A program made the translations under genes and the position numbers. Positions 46,883-58,119 of a DNA stretch of 64,000 bases are shown here, one piece after another. How positions within the stretch are numbered: the first letter of the stretch is position 1; every line of letters starts with the position of its first letter. The stretch covers positions 1,240,001 to 1,304,000 of the forward strand of contig CM041465.1 in the NCBI GenBank assembly GCA_023213395.1, in the 5' to 3' direction. A model generated the notes under the pieces. That model was not told where the DNA came from, made no database searches, and saw only the letters and a program-made list of their open reading frames with translations. Origin of the DNA: Cycas panzhihuaensis (Eukaryota > Cycadophyta).

Positions 46883-47516
46883 TAAACCCCTCACGAACCT
46901 ATTGAAGAAGCGAGCTCATTTTGCCTAGTCTGATAAGACCCAAAAGGCCTTCGAAGGACTTAAGGAAGCTCTAGCTTCCGCTCCTATGTTGGCGCCTCCT
47001 CGAGTCGATAAACCCTTCGTCTTATACACCTCGGCGACTGACAAATCCTTGGGCGCCATGCTAGCTCAGGAGGATGACTCGGGAACCGAGAGAGCTATAT
47101 ATTTCATCAGTCGCACCCTTGTGGCTGCTGAGCTTAACTATTCTCCCACCGAGAAGGAATACCTCTCCTTGGTCTATGCGACTAAGAAGTTCAGACACTA
47201 CTTGCTCGGCAATACCACCAAGGTGATCGTTCAATTCGATCCCTTGCGATACTTGCTAACTTATTCGGATTTGATGGGTAGGGCTGGTCATTGGGCCATC
47301 CTACTCCAAGAATTCGACCTCCATATCGTTAACCAAAAATCAAAGAAGGGAATGATAGTGGCCGAGCAACTCGCGGATGCCCCTATCCCTAACTCCTTTG
47401 GTACTCCCGTTGATGATTCTCTCCCTGATGAGTCTATCTTGACGATTCAGGGAGCCTCTCCCCATCCACTCGTCGACGACGAGTGGTATGGTGACATAGT
47501 GCGGTATCTTACATAG
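46883..47516 (+). pseudogene. First (native) RNase H of element A, continued after element B
   Basis: The pol frame of A resumes here: AKPLTNLLKKRAHFA, a stop, then 176 open codons (46986-47516) with [60 protein letters not shown] and LLQEFDLHIVNQKSKKG. It is better preserved than in B, with only the one stop before and one after at 47514. Confidence 0.92.
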
Positions 47517-48713
47517 CAGCAATACCACCCCGACGCTAGTAGTAAAGTTAGATCTCATATCCGGACTTCTACCAGGCAATACCTCCTTATGGATGAGGTA
47601 TTGTACAAGAGGACCTTCGATGGGATCCTCCTCCACTGTGTCACTACTGACGAAGCCGACCAGGTACTTCTCGAATGCCATTATGGTATTTGTGGAGGTC
47701 ACTTTGGGGGCCAGTCTATAGCTTAGAGGATCCTCAGCATGGGTTATTTCTGGCCGTCCCTCTTTAAGGACGCTCACGCCTTTGCACTGAAATGTCGGCG
47801 ATGTCAGGAACATGCCAACATTTCCCATGTGCCCTCTAAGACCCTACATCCCATTGTTTTGCCATGGCCTTTCGCTCAGTGGGGACTAGACCTCATTGGG
47901 GCTATCTCCCCGCCTTCGTCGTCGCAGCACAAGTTTATCTTGACTGCCACGGAGTATTTTACCAAATGGGCGGAGGCCATTCCCTTGATCACCACTCCTA
48001 GTAAAGCAATTGCTACGTTCATTTACCAGCACATCATTTACCATTTTGGAATTCTGGACATCCTAATCACTGACAATGGAACTCCTTTCTGTAATAAGGA
48101 GATGGATGAGCTTTGTGAGAAGTTTAAAATTTCTCACAAGACTTCCTCCCCTTACTACCCTCAGGCAAATGGCCAAGTGGAGTCTTTTAACAAGACTCTT
48201 GTCAACATTCTCAAAGCGTTGCTCAATCCCAAAGGATTAGCACCTTGATTGCCCTCGCCTTGTGGGCTTCTGCACCTCTATCCATTCGCCGGGGAATGAC
48301 CTCGTTCTCCACGGTCTGAGTGCGGGCGGTACTCCATGGAGGTGGAGATTCCTTCCTTGCGAGTCTCCCTTCGAGGTTTCATCGACGAAGAGTCGATCCG
48401 TCAGGCTCGCCTACTAGACCTCGAAGCTTTGGATGAGAGACGCTTAGCCGCTTATCAGGCTAACCTGGCATCTAAAGCCCGCTCACAAAAGGCTTACGAT
48501 AAACATCTCCATTCCTGCCCTTTGTTTCATGGGGACCACGTCCTCAAGCTCGAGTATCTCCATGACCGTTTGACCAAGTTCAAACCCCGATGGGTTGGTC
48601 CTTTCGTCATTATCGAATCCCTCGATAATGGTGCCTATAGGATAGCCACCCTAGAAGGGCTTGAATTTGAGAAAGCTGTTAATGGGAAATTCCTTAAGAA
48701 GTTTTATGCGTGA
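47517..48713 (+). pseudogene. Integrase of element A
   Basis: Zinc-binding part: ECHYGICGGHFGGQS and LKCRRCQEHAN (His-His and Cys-Cys pairs), with a stop between. Catalytic triad intact: GLDLIGAIS (Asp 47889), ILITDNGTPF (Asp 48072), NGQVESFNK (Glu 48180), spacing D-x35-E. The frame then shifts between about 48210 and 48330, with small deletions relative to B, and resumes for 125 codons (48336-48713) with FKPRWVGPFVIIESLDNGAY and the end FEKAVNGKFLKKFY. No chromodomain. Confidence 0.93.
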
Positions 48714-48716
48714 TCT

Positions 48717-49159
48717 TGCGGCGATCTCTTCGCCCTGCTCCGAAATGAGCCTAAACTACCATCTTAGGTTGTCCTCATTCTTCCCAACCGTGGGTAGAAT
48801 GGCAATTTAAGATGGGTCCTTCTTCTTCTTTCTGGTTCCTTCCGTGGAACCTGCGTTCCCGTACCCTCTCGGGAACTTTTATCGTCTTGCTTGGGCATTC
48901 CCCAATCAAGAGGATGCTTGGGAGCATCGTCGCTCCTCTTTCACATGTCTGTTTCCTTCACATATTACGCTGTATACGTGAGCGTGTATCTTTGCTCTAT
49001 CCTCTAACCTCACACCTCTCTGTCGTCTTCACTCATGATGTGTGTGTGTACTCCTGTTAGACATATAGCCATACATGGAAGGAAATATGTGCATCATACA
49101 ATAAAATATTCATAACATAAAATATCTATAGCATAACATTTACAACCATACAAAATAAC
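48717..49159 (+). other. Element A, spacer after integrase
   Basis: Non-coding, matching 39760-40209 of B. Ends at the deletion joint. Confidence 0.65.
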
Positions 49160-49370
49160 CATACATGTCTCCTCCTATCCCAATGGGATACTATGTCAAC
49201 CAACAACCTCTGGTCTGATGCATATTGAGGTGTCTTGAGGGCCTTGTATAGGCCACACCTGGGGACCTCCACATCCTCCTGTGATGCCATCTCCATGTAA
49301 CTCAACATGGCCATACCTACATTCTCGCGGTTATCCACCGCGATGACAGCCTGTCCACACCAAAAACAAC
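49160..49370 (-). pseudogene. Remnant of the antisense gene in element A
   Basis: Minus strand: MDNRENVGMAMLSYMEMA, CGLYKALKTPQYASDQRLLV, SHWDRRRHVW. Only the beginning of the plant-mobile-domain-like part is left; the sequence then passes into the post-integrase spacer. The stop codon seen after REIL in B is absent here, so A keeps a cleaner version of this part. Confidence 0.6.
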
Positions 49371-49978
49371 TTAAGTCAGCTTCACGTTAGTTACAAAACT
49401 CCCTTTGCCTGATATTTGGGGCTCTTTTTAGCCCTTGTATCTATCTTCTACTTTTACGCCGTCTGGTGCGAACTTGGCGGTGCTAAGTTCGGCACAGGTC
49501 CCGCGGCGATCGGGTCCCACGGTAATGATCGCGGCACCACGATCATTACCGCGATACGAACGGCGATCCCCCAAAAGGGGGGATTTCTACCCCAAAAAAC
49601 ACAAAAAAATCTTCTGGTGGACCTCGTGGGGCCCCAGGACGAAACTCCTAATGCCGGTCCACCGCCTCTTCGGGTCTGATTCAGACTCCAAGAGGCCTCT
49701 GGTTGCCCATAAGGGGCACTAAAATCATACAAAAAATTGTAACAAGCTAATGAACTTTGAACTTCGAAATGGGCTGGGTTTAGTGATATCCACTCCTTTG
49801 GATGCGGTCTCATTCGCCATGTCGTCCTATCGGTCGCGTTGCCTCCCTCCGCTCTCCGATCTGACGGTCCGATCTCTCTTTGTATACCTCCAAAGTTGGG
49901 CGGCGCTCCGCTACATAAGGGAATGGCTCTGGTTTCGTACGAGAGCCGGTGAAAATGAATCCATTTTCTCGTTAATTT

Positions 49979-49989
49979 CCTTATATAGG
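49979..49989 (-). promoter_or_regulatory. Candidate TATA box, antisense (element A)
   Basis: Minus strand CCTATATAAGG, identical to that of element B despite heavy divergence around it. Confidence 0.4.
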
Positions 49990-50489
49990 TGGGGGCTAGC
50001 AGCACTTCCTCTTTTTGGCCCTAGCAGTAGTTGGGACCGTCCCATCCTCCTGTTTACCTTTGCCTTCTGGCCCTGTCACCCATTATGCTCTATTGAGGCC
50101 CTTTCTACCCTCTCTTGCAAGGGCATTTATGGTGCCTCATTATCACGCTTTTCTTGGGGCCCATACGCATCGTTTCGCGCTATGGTGCATGCCCGAGTTT
50201 ATACTCGTTTGGCTCGTTTCGTTGCCCTTGACTCATTTTCGCAGCCCTTTCTCGCTCTTGGGGTCCCCAAACGGAATGTTCCCCTGCCTGGGGGCATGTG
50301 TCGCTTTCTAAAACGACCTTTTGGTGCCCCACGAGGGTTTTCCTCAAACCACTCTCATGGGTGATCGGTGCTTGCTCTCGCCCTGGGTAACCTCATTGCT
50401 AGGTCCTCCTACCCTTCACGGCCACCTTTTGCTTGCCTTTCAAGTGTTGCTTTCATTATCTACTGACTTCCTGGATTTTGTGTCACCCA

Positions 50490-50860
50490 TGTCCATCTAC
50501 ATCTTTGCAAGCGGTGGAAGTGGTAATCACGGACCTTCTGTGCTACATGGATCCTCCACGGCCCTTGAACCACGATCTCCTCTCTGCAGGATCTTCCTCC
50601 CGAGGCTACTAACAATTTGAATATATAGGCTGTTATTGAAGCCCTTCTGGTGCTCTCTGTTTCCATCGCGGACCTATCATTTTGCTTTGCGACTCTCAAG
50701 TTTTGGTGTCTCATCTCACCCAGGTTTACCAGGTGCGATGTCCTCACTTGAGGACTCTTGCTTCTGCTGCCAGATCTCTGGCGCTTCTCTTGTCGATATC
50801 CGGCCTTATCCCTCGGGCCCTCAGCGTTGAGGCAAATAGTCTCGTTCGCCTCATCCTTGC
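50490..50860 (+). pseudogene. Degenerate second RNase H of element A
   Basis: Counterpart of 43486-43850. SIYIFASGGS stands where B has SIYIFIDGGS, so the first catalytic Asp is lost, and small deletions break the frame. LLCDSQVLVSHLTQVYQVRC follows in another frame, here without the TGA found in B. Confidence 0.75.
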
Positions 50861-51295
50861 GTAGCCTTCCTCTCCTTTGGCCAGTCCACGAGGCTTGGCT
50901 GGCCCTCCTGTCACCCAAGCCCCAAGTCATCTCACACCTTACTTTGCAATCCGTTCGCGCCTCCAAAACCTGGCTACTAATGAGGTAAAACTATGGTGCC
51001 TACCCTCTGCTTACTCTTTACTTAATTATGCATGCTCTTCTGCATCTTTTTTGGTGGGGGCAGCCCCCTCAACTTTCTCAATTTTCCAGTCGGTTCCCAG
51101 GTGGCTCATAGGCAGCCCCTATGTTGTCTCCACCGCCGCTTTCGTATCCACACGTTCCGCCATGACACTCGTTGGTGCCCTTGCCTACTGTTATGATCTT
51201 GATTGATATATCTATATACACATGTGCTACTGACAGTTGTGTTGCCAGCATTTGCCATCGCACCAAGCTTCAGTGGCGGGCTCTGCGCGAGGCGG

Positions 51296-53983
51296 TGTTT
51301 CCGGCTTAGGGAATGGATACGGAATCACCGACTCAAGTAAGTGCAGGTATGTTTCTCGCCTTATCATCGCTTTCATTTGATGAGCATTTACTTGCATGTC
51401 TGCATGTGTGTGGCTTTGTAGGTGACTTTGTCTTCATCTACATTTATTCTAGCCTATGACGGCTATAGCAGGGGCACACTCCCAGCGAGTGTGGCACCCT
51501 GGTGGCCACTCCACTTCCTGCGTCTACTCTCCTCACTCCAAGATCCACTAGGTTTACGCCACCTCCGCCTGTGTGATGACCTATCATCGTTTGCTTGACT
51601 TGCCACACTATTTGAGCCCTATTTTTGCTCTTTTGGACCCGTTTGTTGGCTTGTTTACCCCCGGGTAGGCGTCTCAGCCCCCTATTGGCTCTTTTTGTCA
51701 TCGCTAGCCTAGGTGGGTAGGGCACATTTTTGCCTCTGGGTTCATCTGTGATGATTTTCGTGTCTGCATTGGAATATCCATGATCTGCATGATCTGTTGT
51801 TCTAATTTATTTTTTAAAATCCGCCGTGGCAATTTTGCATTTATTGCGAAACTGCCACGTGGCTCGCGACTTAACTCTCTCCCAACTGTGCCCTAATCGC
51901 TCGCTTTAGGGTTTGGGTTGGGTACTTAAGGCATGATCTACTCATTTTTTAGAACTTTTGGCTCACTTTTTGGATTTCTCCTTAAAGAAACAACATTGTG
52001 CTCTGCTCTTCTCTGCTGCCCTGCTGCTACCACAGGACCTGCGTCTCTCCTACAGCGCCCAGCTCTCCTTCGGTGTGGCTAGGACATCTTCCCAGCCCCT
52101 CACACACCTTGGAGAGGGCCCCTTGGAGAGATTTCAATAGACTCTTACCCTGGGCAGCCTTCAGGTGTTCCAAGTGCAGGTGTTCTCCTTCCAACTCCCT
52201 TAGCAGGGTCCCAAACCTGCTACACCACAGCTCTGGGCTAATTTCTCAGCCTCTCCTTGCCAGCTCTTGGCTGAGGCAAGCCCCTTGCCTCTCCCACTCA
52301 GGTATTTCTTGGTTTGAATTATTTTTCTTGTGATATTGATGCTCCGTCTTGCCTGCTTCTTACCTGTCTTTGTGAGGTTGGTTTTCTTCTTTTCAGTGGG
52401 TTGTTTTACCTCTGCCATAGTGCCTCTTACCTGCATTTGTTGCTCAAGGCAGCGGTATTGAGGGTTGGCATAGGATTTGGGAAGGATCTGGGTGGATTTC
52501 GTACCACCTTCCACACTCCTCAAGTGGCTTTAAGCCCCCCAAATCCTCCCTCTTGCCTTGTGTTGTCCTTGGCACTCAAACAAGGGTTTGTTGGCCCTCT
52601 CTTAGCTGCTAAAATCAGCGTTGTCACTGCGTTCTTGTTGGTTTAAGGGCTTAGGTTCAGGTTTGGGCAACTTACGTAAGTCCCAACCGCTAGTCCTCAT
52701 CCAACTCTCTTCCCAATAGCCCGGTTCGCTCTTCATAGCATCCTGGTTCGCCGTAGGTGTTCTTTGGTTCCTCTTCGCCTTCTTGTTGCCATTTCTAGCC
52801 ATCTCTCTTGGACTTGCCCTCACTGCCTTATGGCTCTTAGGGGGAGGTTAGGATGTTATTTGCGGGAGGTGGGCCACTCCGAGGCTTACGGTCATTTACC
52901 TTTGCTTTGGTTACCCTCTTTTACGTACTTTCATCGTTGGGTTGATACTAACATATGTGTGTTTAGATTCATATTTGTATTATATAGAAATATATTATTA
53001 GGATCTGGTATTGTATGTTAGTACCCTTTCTCTGGAAAGGGGGAGGTTGCCGTTGCTTGCAGGTGCTTGGAGAGTGCAAAAGGTACTTTCTGCTCGTCTC
53101 GTTGCCAGTAAGTGCTCTTGTATATACTGTACCTTCATATTTCTTTAGTTACTAGCATTTAGTTCCTTTCTTTCCTTGGCATTGTATTTAGTATTTTTTC
53201 GAGGAAGGTAAGGGAGCCCCTCATCTGAATCCGCTGTGACGGTCTGCATCCAATGCACCGCGTGGAGTAGTTTGGTGCCCCTTGAGAAGGCCCTTGTCAC
53301 ACACGCCCTCGGTCCAGGTGCACACCTTACTCTACCTTGCTACCTTTTTCCTTTTAGATTCCTTCTTAGTAATTAACACATTGGAAAGTAAAAGGGAAAC
53401 TTGACTTTGCTTTTCTTTGATTATGCTTTATTCGTTTTATTGCATGCCTCTTTGCTACCCATAGGAAAGGCTATAGGAACTGCCCTTTTCACCTTTCCTC
53501 CTCTCCTTAGCCATGCAAGCTTCTTGCCTCCTGTGCTACTTGTGTTCCCAGTTAGCTTGTTTAGGCATACCCTTGGTCTATTTTCTTGGACCTTCTCCTT
53601 TGCTTTCATTTGGTTCCCTGCTTTGCCAGATAACTAAAGTGACCCCGCCTATAGGCTCGCCGCTTGCCTATCTTCCTTCGTTTCCCGTTACTCTAGGGAA
53701 ACTCTTGAAGGTTCTTCTTCTTCCCCTTCCGGCCATCCAAGGGTGGGAGGATCCTATCCCTAGGTCAACCCAGGCTAACCCTACGCCTCTTCACCCTTTG
53801 TTCGAAGTGGTGGAGGATCACTCTTTAGTAGCCACATTCCATTGTAGGTCCCGAACTTGTGCTCCAGCGCACGGGGTACTCTGCATAGTAATTGCTTTTC
53901 TTATAGGTCTCTCCTTCGATCATATCATCACCCACTCTCACCACACCTATTAGTTAGGTAGCTATCCCATAGACGCGCGTCCA
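51296..53983 (+). mobile_element. Element A, 3' LTR
   Basis: About 2688 bp, TGTTTCCGGCTTAGGGAATGG to GACGCGCGTCCA, paired with 22685-25388. The A and B LTRs form two subtypes: the A pair has GAACTTTTGGCTCACTTTTT and an extra stretch around 53570-53720 (also 24970-25130) which the B pair lacks. Confidence 0.93.
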
Positions 53984-53988
53984 TCCCC
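53984..53988. other. Target site duplication, right side of element A
   Basis: TCCCC; copy of 22680-22684. Followed by CTATCAACAACAATCTTAAC, which matches the first spacer from 1718. Confidence 0.9.
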
Positions 53989-54496
53989 CTATCAACAACA
54001 ATCTTAACTCATGCTGGTGTTACGTGCCTTCACCCATGGCACACGTGTATAAGTTTTGGGTTATGGGCCTCTATTTTTTAACTCACCCGTTTCTTGAGTT
54101 GGTCCCATGTACCAAGGAAGAGCCTGGCTTTGTTAGGCTCATTGCACCCACTACATGGTTGTTTCTAAGAGAAGCAGTCCTTTTGGTCTCAGCTCATTTT
54201 CCCTAACTGCGCACTAGATAAGCCGTTTGCAACCTTTAAGTAAAAGACACATACCATACTAATGAGCTTCTCGACCCAGGTGGTCAGGGCAGTCTTTTAC
54301 CCCCAGCACTTATATGGGATGTTTTTCTCTGCCTCTGGCATGTATCTGGATGTTTTGGTTTGCCGGTCCCCCTCTTCTGAGTTGCCCGTTTCTGGAGGCT
54401 GCTAATAATGCCAAGGAGCAGCGCAGGCTGTTAGTCACTTTGCCTTGATTACCTGTTTGGTTTCGAGGCAACTAGTTACTTTTGGCGTAGAGGTGT

Positions 54497-54795
54497 CGGC
54501 TAATAAAACAATCCATATGGCTAGAAATAGTCAAAACAGGTTCATAAACAGTAAAAATGACTCACAAATTACCATAAACTATCAAAATTAGTTCAGAAAC
54601 GGCTAAAGCAATTGTAAAATGACCATAAACGATCAAAATCAGTTTGGAAATGGTTAAAACGACTGTAAAATGACCATAAACGATCAAAATCAATTCAGAA
54701 ATGGCTAAAATGGCTCTAAAATGACCAAGAACGGTCAAAATCGGTATAGGAATGGCTAAAACGACTTTGAAATAGCCGAAAATGGTCAAAATGTG
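54497..54795 (+). repeat. ~60-bp tandem repeats, A-rich (copy 2)
   Basis: Same array as 2225-2570, with about one unit fewer. Confidence 0.8.
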
Positions 54796-54829
54796 TGAGA
54801 TGGTCGTGACCCTCGGGGGGTAAGATGCT

Positions 54830-57800
54830 TTGAGCGCATCCCGCTCTTCCTAAGTGAGGCATCGGATGGGCCATTTACCAACTTTGACCCAAAGACACGT
54901 CCCCTATCATTCCCCCTCCCAACCTAGGTTCTGGCGGTGCTCTTTCACCCCCCGTCACATGTGTGGGACATTTTTCTCTGCAATGGTCATTTGTCTTATT
55001 CCCTCCCACCTATTCTGATGGAGGTCCCAATCTCATTTTTCGTCCTCACCCCTTCCATGTTTGTCCCCCTGTCTCATGTGTTTCCCTCTTGTTTGGGCGG
55101 TCTGGCTTCTCCCATTATTGCCGATCAATTTCGTCTATGGCCCTGCGTTGAGATGGTTGTATCCCTCTCGGTGCGAGATGCTTTGTGCGCATCCCGCTCT
55201 TCCTAAGTGGGCACTGGGGGGGCCGTTTACCACCGCTAGCCCAAAGACACGTCCTGTATCATTCCCTCTCCCAACCCAGGTTCTGGTGCTACTCTTTCAC
55301 CCCCCGTCACATGTGTGGGATGTTTTTCTCTCCGATGCTCATTTGTCTTGTTCCCTCCCACCTGTTCCGATGGAGGTCCCAATCTCATTTTTCATCCTCA
55401 CCCCTTCCATGTTTATCCCCCCCTCTCATGTGTTTCCCTCTTATTTGGGTGGTCTGGCTTCTCCCATTGTTGCCTATCAATCTCGTCTATGGCCCTACAT
55501 TGAGATGGTTGTGTCCCTCCAGGTGCGAGACTCTTTGCACGCATCCCGCTCTTCCTAAGTGGGCACTGGACAGGCCGTTTCCCACCTCTAGCCCAAAGAC
55601 ACGTCCCGTATCATCCCCCCTCCCAACCTAGGTTCTAGTGCTTCTCTTTCACCCCCCATCACATGTGTGGGACATTTTTCTCTCTGATGTTCATTTGTTT
55701 TATTCCCTCCCACTTGTTCCACTGGAGCTACCAATCTCATTTTGCGTCCTTACCCCTTCCATGTTTGTCCCCCTGTCTCATGTGTTTCCCTCTTGTTTAG
55801 GCAGTCTGGCTTCTCCTATTGCTGTTGATCAATCTCATCTACATGGCCCTGCATTGAGATGGTCATGTCCCTCGAGGGGTGAGATGCTTTGTGCATATCC
55901 CCCTCTTCATAAGTGGGTACCAGATAGTCTGTTTACCAACTTTGACCCAAAGACACGTCCCGTATCATTCTCCCTACCAACCTAGGTTCCTGCTCTACTC
56001 TTTCACCCCCTGTCACATGTGTGGGACATTTTTCTCTCAGATGCTCGTTTGTCTTGTTCCCTCCTACCTATTCCAATGGAGGTCCCAATCTCATTTTTCG
56101 TCCTCACCCCTTCCATGTTTGTCCCCCCTGTCTCATGCATTTCCCTCTTGTTTGGGTGGTCTGGCTTCTCCCATTGTTGCTGATCAATCTCATCTATGGC
56201 CCTACATTGAGATGGTTGTGTCCCTTCGGGGGCGAGATACTTTGAGCGCATCCTAAGTGGGCACTGGATGGGTCATTTACCACCTCTGATCGAAATACAT
56301 GTCCCATATCATTCCCCCTCTCAACCCAGGTTGTAGCGGTGCTCTTTCACCCCCAGCACATATTTGGGACACCTTTTCCCCTGATGCTCGTTTATTTGTT
56401 CCCTGGTACCCTTTTCGATGGAAGTCCCAATTATCTTATTTGTCTTCACCCCTTCCATGTTTGTCTCCGCCTCATGTGTTTCCCTCTTATTTAGTCTGTT
56501 GGTTTTTCCCATTATTGATGGTCAATTCTCCCCTTCGATGTTTCATTGTCTGTTTTCTTTCTTACGGTTGGGGGTGTGTGGCGGCCTCCCTTTCGATGGT
56601 GTCCCTCTTGGGATGGGGCAGATGCTTTGTTAGCATCTCGCATTTCTCAAGTGGGCACGGGATGGGTCGTTTACCATCTCTGACCCAAAGACATGTCCTA
56701 TATCATTTAGCCTCGCAACCCATGGTGTCATGGCGCTCTTTCACCCATGGCATATATTTGCAACGCTTTTCTCCCTAATGTCCATTTGTCTTTTTCCCTC
56801 ACACCCTTTTCGACGAAAGTCCCTATTGTCTTCATCTTCACCTACTTCCATGTTTGTCTACCCCTCATGTGTTTCCCCCTTATTTGGGCCATCTGTCGAT
56901 TTTTTCCATTACTGTTGGTCAATTCTCCCCTTCGATGTTTTGATTGTCTGTTTGTTTTTTTTCTTTCGGTTGGGGGTGTGTGGTGGCCTTCCTTTTAGTC
57001 AGGAGTGAGATGGCCATGTCCCTCTTGGGGGGGGATGCTTTGTTAGCATTTCGGTTTTCTTAAGTGGGCATGGGATAGGCCGTTTACCACCTCTGACCTG
57101 AAGACATGTCCTATATTATTTAGCCTCTCAACCCATTGTGTCATGACACTCTTTCACCCCAGCACATATTTGGGATACTTTTCTCCCTGATGCCCATTTG
57201 TCTTCTTCCCTCCCACCCTTTTTGACGAAAGTCCCAATCGTCTTGTTCATCTTCACCCACTTCCATGTTTGTCTATCCCTCATACATTTCCCTCTTATTT
57301 GGGCTATTAATTTCTTCCATTACTGTTGGTGAATTCTATCCTTCGATGTTTCGATGGTCCCTTTGTTTTTCTTCTTTCGAATAGGGGTGTGTGGCAGCCT
57401 TCCTTTCGAATGGGCATGAGATGGGCATGTCCCTCTTGGGCATGCAGGAGATGCTTTGTTAGCATTTTGCTTTTCCTAAGTGGGTACAGGACAGGTTGTT
57501 TACCACCTCTGACCCAAAGACATGTCCCGTATCATTCACCCTCTCAACCCATGTTGTCACGGCGCTCTTTCACCCTCGACACATATCTGGGATGCTTTTC
57601 TCCCTGATGCTCGTTTGTCTTGTTCCCTCATACACTTTTCAACTGATGTCCCAATCTTGTTGTTCATTTTCACCCCTTCCATGTTTGTCTCCCTCTCATG
57701 TGTTTCCCTCTTGTTTTGGCTGTTGGCCTTTTTTATTGTTGCCAAACAATTCTCCTCTTTGATGTTTCAATTATCTATTCTCCTTCTTTTAGTTGGGGTT

Positions 57801-58119
57801 GTGTTGCAACCTCTCTTTTGGTGGGGCGTGAGCTAGTCGTGTCCCTCTTGTGGGAGGAGATGGTTTGTTAGCATTCCCCTTTTCTTGAGTGGGTATGGGA
57901 TGGGTCGTTTACCACCTCTGATCTAAAGACACATCCCGTATCATTCACCCTCTCAACCTAGGTTGTTGTAGTGCTCTTTCACCTGCAGAACATATTTGGG
58001 ACATTTTTCTCCCCTATGCTGGTTTATGTTGTTCCCCCCTCACCTTTTTTGATGGAAGTCCCAATCTTCTTTTTTGACTTCACACCCCGTCTCATGTGTT
58101 TCCTCTCTTGTTGTGGTGG
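54830..58119 (+). repeat. Long C/T-rich tandem repeats, ~353 then ~410 bp (copy 2)
   Basis: The box CCCAAAGACACGTCCCGTAT and variants recur near 54888, 55240, 55593, 55945, 56291, 56684, 57098, 57514 and 57921. The same number and order of short and long units is seen as in copy 1, so the two spacers share one array structure rather than having expanded separately. Confidence 0.88.

Larger units (their letters stand above)
22685..53983 (+). mobile_element. Element A: Ty3/gypsy Tat-like LTR retrotransposon, split by element B
   Basis: Inserted in the rDNA spacer in the same orientation as the rRNA genes. The whole span is 31.3 kb, of which 16.5 kb is the nested element B; A itself is about 14.8 kb. 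Order: 5' LTR, primer site, gag, protease, RT, [element B], RNase H, integrase, remnant of the antisense region, degenerate second RNase H, 3' LTR. Exact 5-bp target duplications define the ends. It lacks about 1.9 kb that B retains (at about 49170). Large size, no chromodomain after integrase, DNGSS-type protease, second RNase H and an antisense frame point to the Tat group of plant Ty3 elements. Stops throughout make it non-autonomous. Confidence 0.93.
53984..58119 (+). other. Second intergenic spacer, continued after element A
   Basis: Colinear with 1713-5916 of the first spacer, with only about 68 bp net length difference. Ends where element C begins. Confidence 0.92.

Noticed and set aside
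46878-48713. A separate fourth element starting with RNase H
   Set aside because: The AGCGC duplication and exact continuation of the pol sequence show that it is the second half of element A.
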